DNA from: Pezizomycotina sp. ARF18
Taxonomy: Eukaryota; Ascomycota
Direction: 5' to 3'
Assembly (NCBI GenBank): GCA_002224055.1
Contig: AZLU01000147.1
Coordinates: forward strand, 1-64,000
Length of the DNA: 64,000 nucleotides
Part shown: positions 60,521 through 64,000 of the stretch, piece after piece
Position numbering within the stretch: the first letter of the stretch is position 1
Layout: every line of letters starts with the position of its first letter
Notes under the pieces: generated by a model
Database searches by the model: none
The model's input: only the letters and a program-made list of their open reading frames with translations
What the model was told of the DNA's origin: nothing
Program-made: the position numbers and the translations under genes

Positions 60521-62829
60521 AAGGGAAATCATTTTGGAAGCCGATTGTATATATTCAAATAAATACATAAATAATAATAATTAAAAAAAAAAAAAAAGAA
60601 AAAAAGGAGCAAGACCTCTTCGAGTACCTCTTCTTTTCGAATAATACTAGTAAATAATAATTCCCTCGTGATTATAGCCTGCTATCTTACTTTGCAGGCA
60701 ATGTGCATGTATGGCTTTTTTTTTCCCCCTTTCCTTTTTTTTTCTCGTCTTTCTTGTTATCTTCGACGCTATCCCCCTAAGTGCAAGTCGGAAGGAAGAG
60801 TTGGAAGAAGATGATGTGGATATATCTCAAAACAAGTCAACAAGATATACAGAAAGAAAAAGAAAGGAAAAGAAAGGAAAGGAGAACGACGGAAAAAGGA
60901 AGAAAAGTAAGAAGAAAAAGGAACTTTTCAATGCCCATGTTCATTAACCCTCCCCCTCCAGGTTCTCAGCTATGGCAGATAGCAGAAGCAGCAAAGCAGC
61001 AATATCAAAAGTTATTTTACTATTATACCTTTGTGATATATACACATCTTGATAGACATTCGTTCGTGCGTGTGTAGATATAAAGTATCCACTTCGGTTT
61101 ATTTTCTTTTTTAGCCATCCTACAGGGCTGTGTGTATACTGTATGTTTAAGCTGCGATTTTGGGCGCTTTCCGCACTTGTGATTGGGGCATTTTCGTCTA
61201 TTTTCCCCAGAGACACATGGACAAATAAATAAATATATCATAGGACAGGTTGATATAGGTAGGTATTATAATTGATTATGACTGGAGAGTTGAGATGCAA
61301 GTTATTAACAAGAAGCGTAGAAATATGGATATACCTCATATAAAGAAGAAGAAATAAAAGAGCATTTCCCAGAGAGGATCGGAACAGAGAGAAAGAAGAG
61401 AGAAAGAGGTAACGGCCCAAAGGTCCTTCATTCCCTTGCTGCTGTTTATTCCTATTACTCTACGAACAGGTACCTTTTTAGCTACCATTCTGTTCTGTAA
61501 TTTCTTTTTCCTTTTTTTTTTTTTTGTTAATTCCTTTTTCCTCCGTACTTGCCTTTCGTAGGTGGAAATACGGTATAATATGTATCTCCGAAGAGGGAAA
61601 AGGAAGATAAAAAAAGTACCAAGAGATACACCCTATTATCCGATCTCCCGACGGTACCCTTATTGTCTTAGCTTTTAGCTTTGAGTAAGCTTGCAAGTTG
61701 GGTAGGTTGGGTAGGGGGAGGTAAAAAGCTATTACTTAATGGCAAATGGAGATCTCATTCGAAACTCGCCAATGGCCGCCCGACGTTCCCCTAAGTACAG
61801 GTTTACCGCGACCTAAAACAACTTCACGATCCCTAATGACAGGTCTACACGATGGAGGAGTGAAAAAGAGAATTTTTTCCCTCCTAATTCCTCCTTATTC
61901 CTCTTTATCTGCGTAACCTCTCTAGGCGCCTGAATTGCTATCCCCTATCTGGTGGAAGAGAGCTCCGAAGATTATTATCCATTCTACTTATTCATGTAAT
62001 CAAGGAGTCTTCCGTGTTCGGCCAGGAGGCGATGAATGGTACTGCTGATAGTGCTGGATTGGCAGCGATGGCGAATATCCCACGGATTCACCACCTATCT
62101 CCATCTCCCACGAAATTTTCTTTCCTTTTTTTTTGGTATTACTTTTGTGTCTCTTCCAGCTAAAAAAAATAATAACTATGTAGTAATAATGTTTCAGGGC
62201 TCTCGAGGGGCGGATGATCGATTGAGTGGACCTCAAGCTTATGGAGAGAAAAAAAAGCCGGGGTGACCGCCCCCCAAGCGCAAAGATGATGCTCTTGCCT
62301 GTTGTTAGTATACAGTGCCGGTAGTTATGTTTAAACGTTTTTCGTCTATAAAAAGGGCCTCTCGCCCTTAGTCAATTGCTCTTCGGTTTCCGCGGTGTCT
62401 TATATCTCTCTCTATCTCTCCGTCAACCTGTCATATATCTCCCATCCACTTCTTTATAGCCTTTCAGCCTTTATTGGTATATTTTCCTCCTTTCCTTTCG
62501 CCTTTACTACAGCCACCATTATTTGGCTCTCCTTCTGCAAGTGGTGATAGACCGCGTTGCGCTTAGCTTGGCTATCAGTCCGGTATGTTTGCAATCCTTC
62601 GCTATTTCTCCTTCGCTGCTCTCGGAAAGTTCCCCTGCGCCTTTTTTTCCTTTTTTTTTTGGTTCGGTTCCAGGCAATAGGAGTATTCTCAGTCTTACAG
62701 ATAAATTACCTCAATATATACAGAGAGATTTCCTTTTTGCTACCTATACTAATATTAAATCATCCAAGAGCTCAGATATACTCCCCTTCAATTTTTCTTC
62801 CTTCGTCCCAGCGATTAAACAGAAAAGAA
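60521..62829. other. Intergenic region upstream of arginase
   Basis: About 2.3 kb. It contains an A-rich run near 60583-60605, a purine-rich stretch near 60850-60925, and ordinary sequence. The last 450 bases are C/T-rich, like a fungal leader, downstream of the TATA box listed below. ORFs at 60711-60947 and 60781-61077 are Lys-rich readings of the purine tract. No RNA gene seen. Confidence 0.5.
62347..62354 (+). promoter_or_regulatory. TATA box of the arginase gene
   Basis: TATAAAAA at 62347, about 480 bases before the arginase ATG, with a C/T-rich stretch immediately downstream that would suit a transcription start and leader. Regulated catabolic genes often have TATA boxes. The distance to the ATG implies a long leader, perhaps with an intron. 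Confidence 0.45.
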
Positions 62830-64000
62830 ATGTCCGCCCCGAAGTTAAAGGCAGATTTTTGTCCGCTCCAGACCACATTGGCGTTACAGCCGTTGGCTTC
62901 AGCGGTGGCCAGGTTAGTAGAGTTCCTTCCGCAATCTTGCTAGATTACAAGAGACAGCAAAAAAAAAAAAAAAAAACGCAGAAGCAAGAAAAAGGATTGA
63001 AATTGCGACACTCGACGATAAGGGGGTTTCTGGGAATTTTATTGGAATGCTGACGGGCAATCGGCTTAATTTTTCTAAACAGGGCAAGAAAGGTGTCGAC
63101 ACTGCTCCTACGGCTCTTATAGAGAATGGTCTCCTCAAATCGCTGCAGGAGGACCTCCAATACACTATCCACCACGACAATGTCCTCCACACGTACAAAG
63201 ACTTCATCCTGCCGAAGATCCCTCGATCGACGGTATGAAGAACCGATGGCCGTCTCAAACGTAACAAAGCGCCTCTCAGAGCAGGTCTACGAGCAGGCTT
63301 CTCAGGGCAGGCTCGCCCTCACTCTCGGCGGTGATCATTCGATCGCTATCGCTCCGTCTCTGGCGTTGCCAAGGCGATCAGAGAGCGCCTGAACAAGAAG
63401 ATCTCCGTCATATGGGTCGACGCCCACGCCGATATCAACACCCCCGAATCGAGCGACAGCGGCAACGTCCACGGCATGCCAGTCGCCTTCCTTACGGGAA
63501 TCAGCAAGCACAACATATTCGGCTGGCTCACGGAGGAGCACCTAATCCGATCGACAAGCTGGTCTACATCGGCCTCCGAGACGTTGATATCGGAGAAAAG
63601 AAGATTCTGAGGGAGAACAAGATCAAGGCCTTCAGCATGCACGAGATTGACAGGTACGGCATCGGCAAAGTCGTGGACATGGCACTCGAGTACATCGGAA
63701 ACGAGACACCTATCCACCTTAGCTTTGACGTTTGATGCCCTGGATCCCTCTCAGTAAGTCAACTTCCTAAAGGCTCATTTGACTTTGAAGTCAGCACAAA
63801 AAAAAAAAAAAAAAAGAGCTGAACCTTATTTTCCCACTCTTAGCGCTCCGTCTACGGAACCCCAGTAAGAGGGGGTTTAACATTGAGAGAAGGAGATTTC
63901 ATTTGTGAGAGCGTACACGCAACGGGTAACCTGGTAGCTATGGACCTTGTAAGTTCACGATTCCCATTTGCATTGAAAGCCCTCTTCGGCTTTGACTTGC
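62830..64000 (+). CDS. CAR1: Arginase (3' end beyond window)
   Basis: Arginase hydrolyses arginine to ornithine and urea using two manganese ions. The start is MSAP at 62830, continuing [20 protein letters not shown]. An intron (62913-63081, with an A18 run) leads to [20 protein letters not shown]. Metal ligands are all visible: GGDHSIAI near 63330, DAHADINTP near 63420, and DVDALDP near 63730. The next intron also holds an A17 run; the following exon reads [20 protein letters not shown]. The last part lies outside. Six one-base errors break the frame: CCCC at 62837-62840 (should be five), CCC at 63220-63222 (four), CC at 63243-63244 (three), G at 63351 (two), CC at 63541-63542 (three), and one extra T in TTT at 63731-63733. 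Motifs are intact, so I regard the gene as functional. Usual length is about 320 residues. Confidence 0.95.

Noticed and set aside
60711-61077. Secreted-looking small protein (hydrophobic start then Lys-rich tail)
   Set aside because: The hydrophobic start is a T/C run and the tail a purine tract; two frames give similar low-complexity products.

Overview
This window looks like a chromosome segment of a filamentous ascomycete (Pezizomycotina). The gene set is fungal: SKI3, vacuolar protease PEP4, cell-wall-integrity kinase BCK1, APC1/BimE, VPS41, arginase, and a hydrolase-NB-ARC NLR-like gene of a type known from filamentous ascomycetes. Introns are short, begin GTATGT or GTAAGT, and several carry CTAAC/TACTAAC branch sites. 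One AT-rich island looks like RIP-mutated repeat DNA. I cannot name the species. There is no sign of a bacterial or plasmid segment.

Layout, left to right: SKI3 (-, runs off the left edge), PEP4 (+), BCK1 (+), a small HNH-domain gene (+), APC1 (-), a conserved unknown gene (+), a short F-box gene (-), a PGM2-type phosphopentomutase (+), a mitochondrial enoyl-CoA hydratase of the methylglutaconyl type (-), a putative mitochondrial PPR-like gene with a tandem-repeat N-terminal part (-), a glutamine-rich conserved unknown (+), the NLR-like gene (+), VPS41 (-), an AT-rich relic island holding an LTR fossil, and arginase (+, runs off the right edge). Most are unlinked housekeeping functions: mRNA decay, vacuolar proteolysis and trafficking, cell-wall signalling, cell-cycle ubiquitination, sugar-phosphate, leucine and arginine catabolism. 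They form no operon-like cluster. PEP4 and VPS41 both serve the vacuole, but nothing suggests the linkage matters.

The dominant signal is technical. Nearly every gene longer than about 250 codons is cut by one-base length changes, mostly one base missing from a short run (GGG read as GG, TT as T), while catalytic motifs and splice sites are intact on both sides. I traced about 17 such sites to the base; all but one are deletions. This is the signature of an unpolished long-read assembly, not of pseudogenes. Gene models below are therefore given as whole spans with frame breaks noted. Automatic gene calls on this sequence would be badly fragmented.

The most interesting biology is the NLR-like gene (esterase/lipase-like effector domain, NB-ARC, then about 800 residues of disordered tail), the 22-23-residue tandem repeat in the PPR-like gene, a possible tRNA-derived SINE at 8.3-8.6 kb, and the LTR remnant of normal base composition inside the AT-rich island. 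Long A/T homopolymers are scattered through the window, several inside introns.
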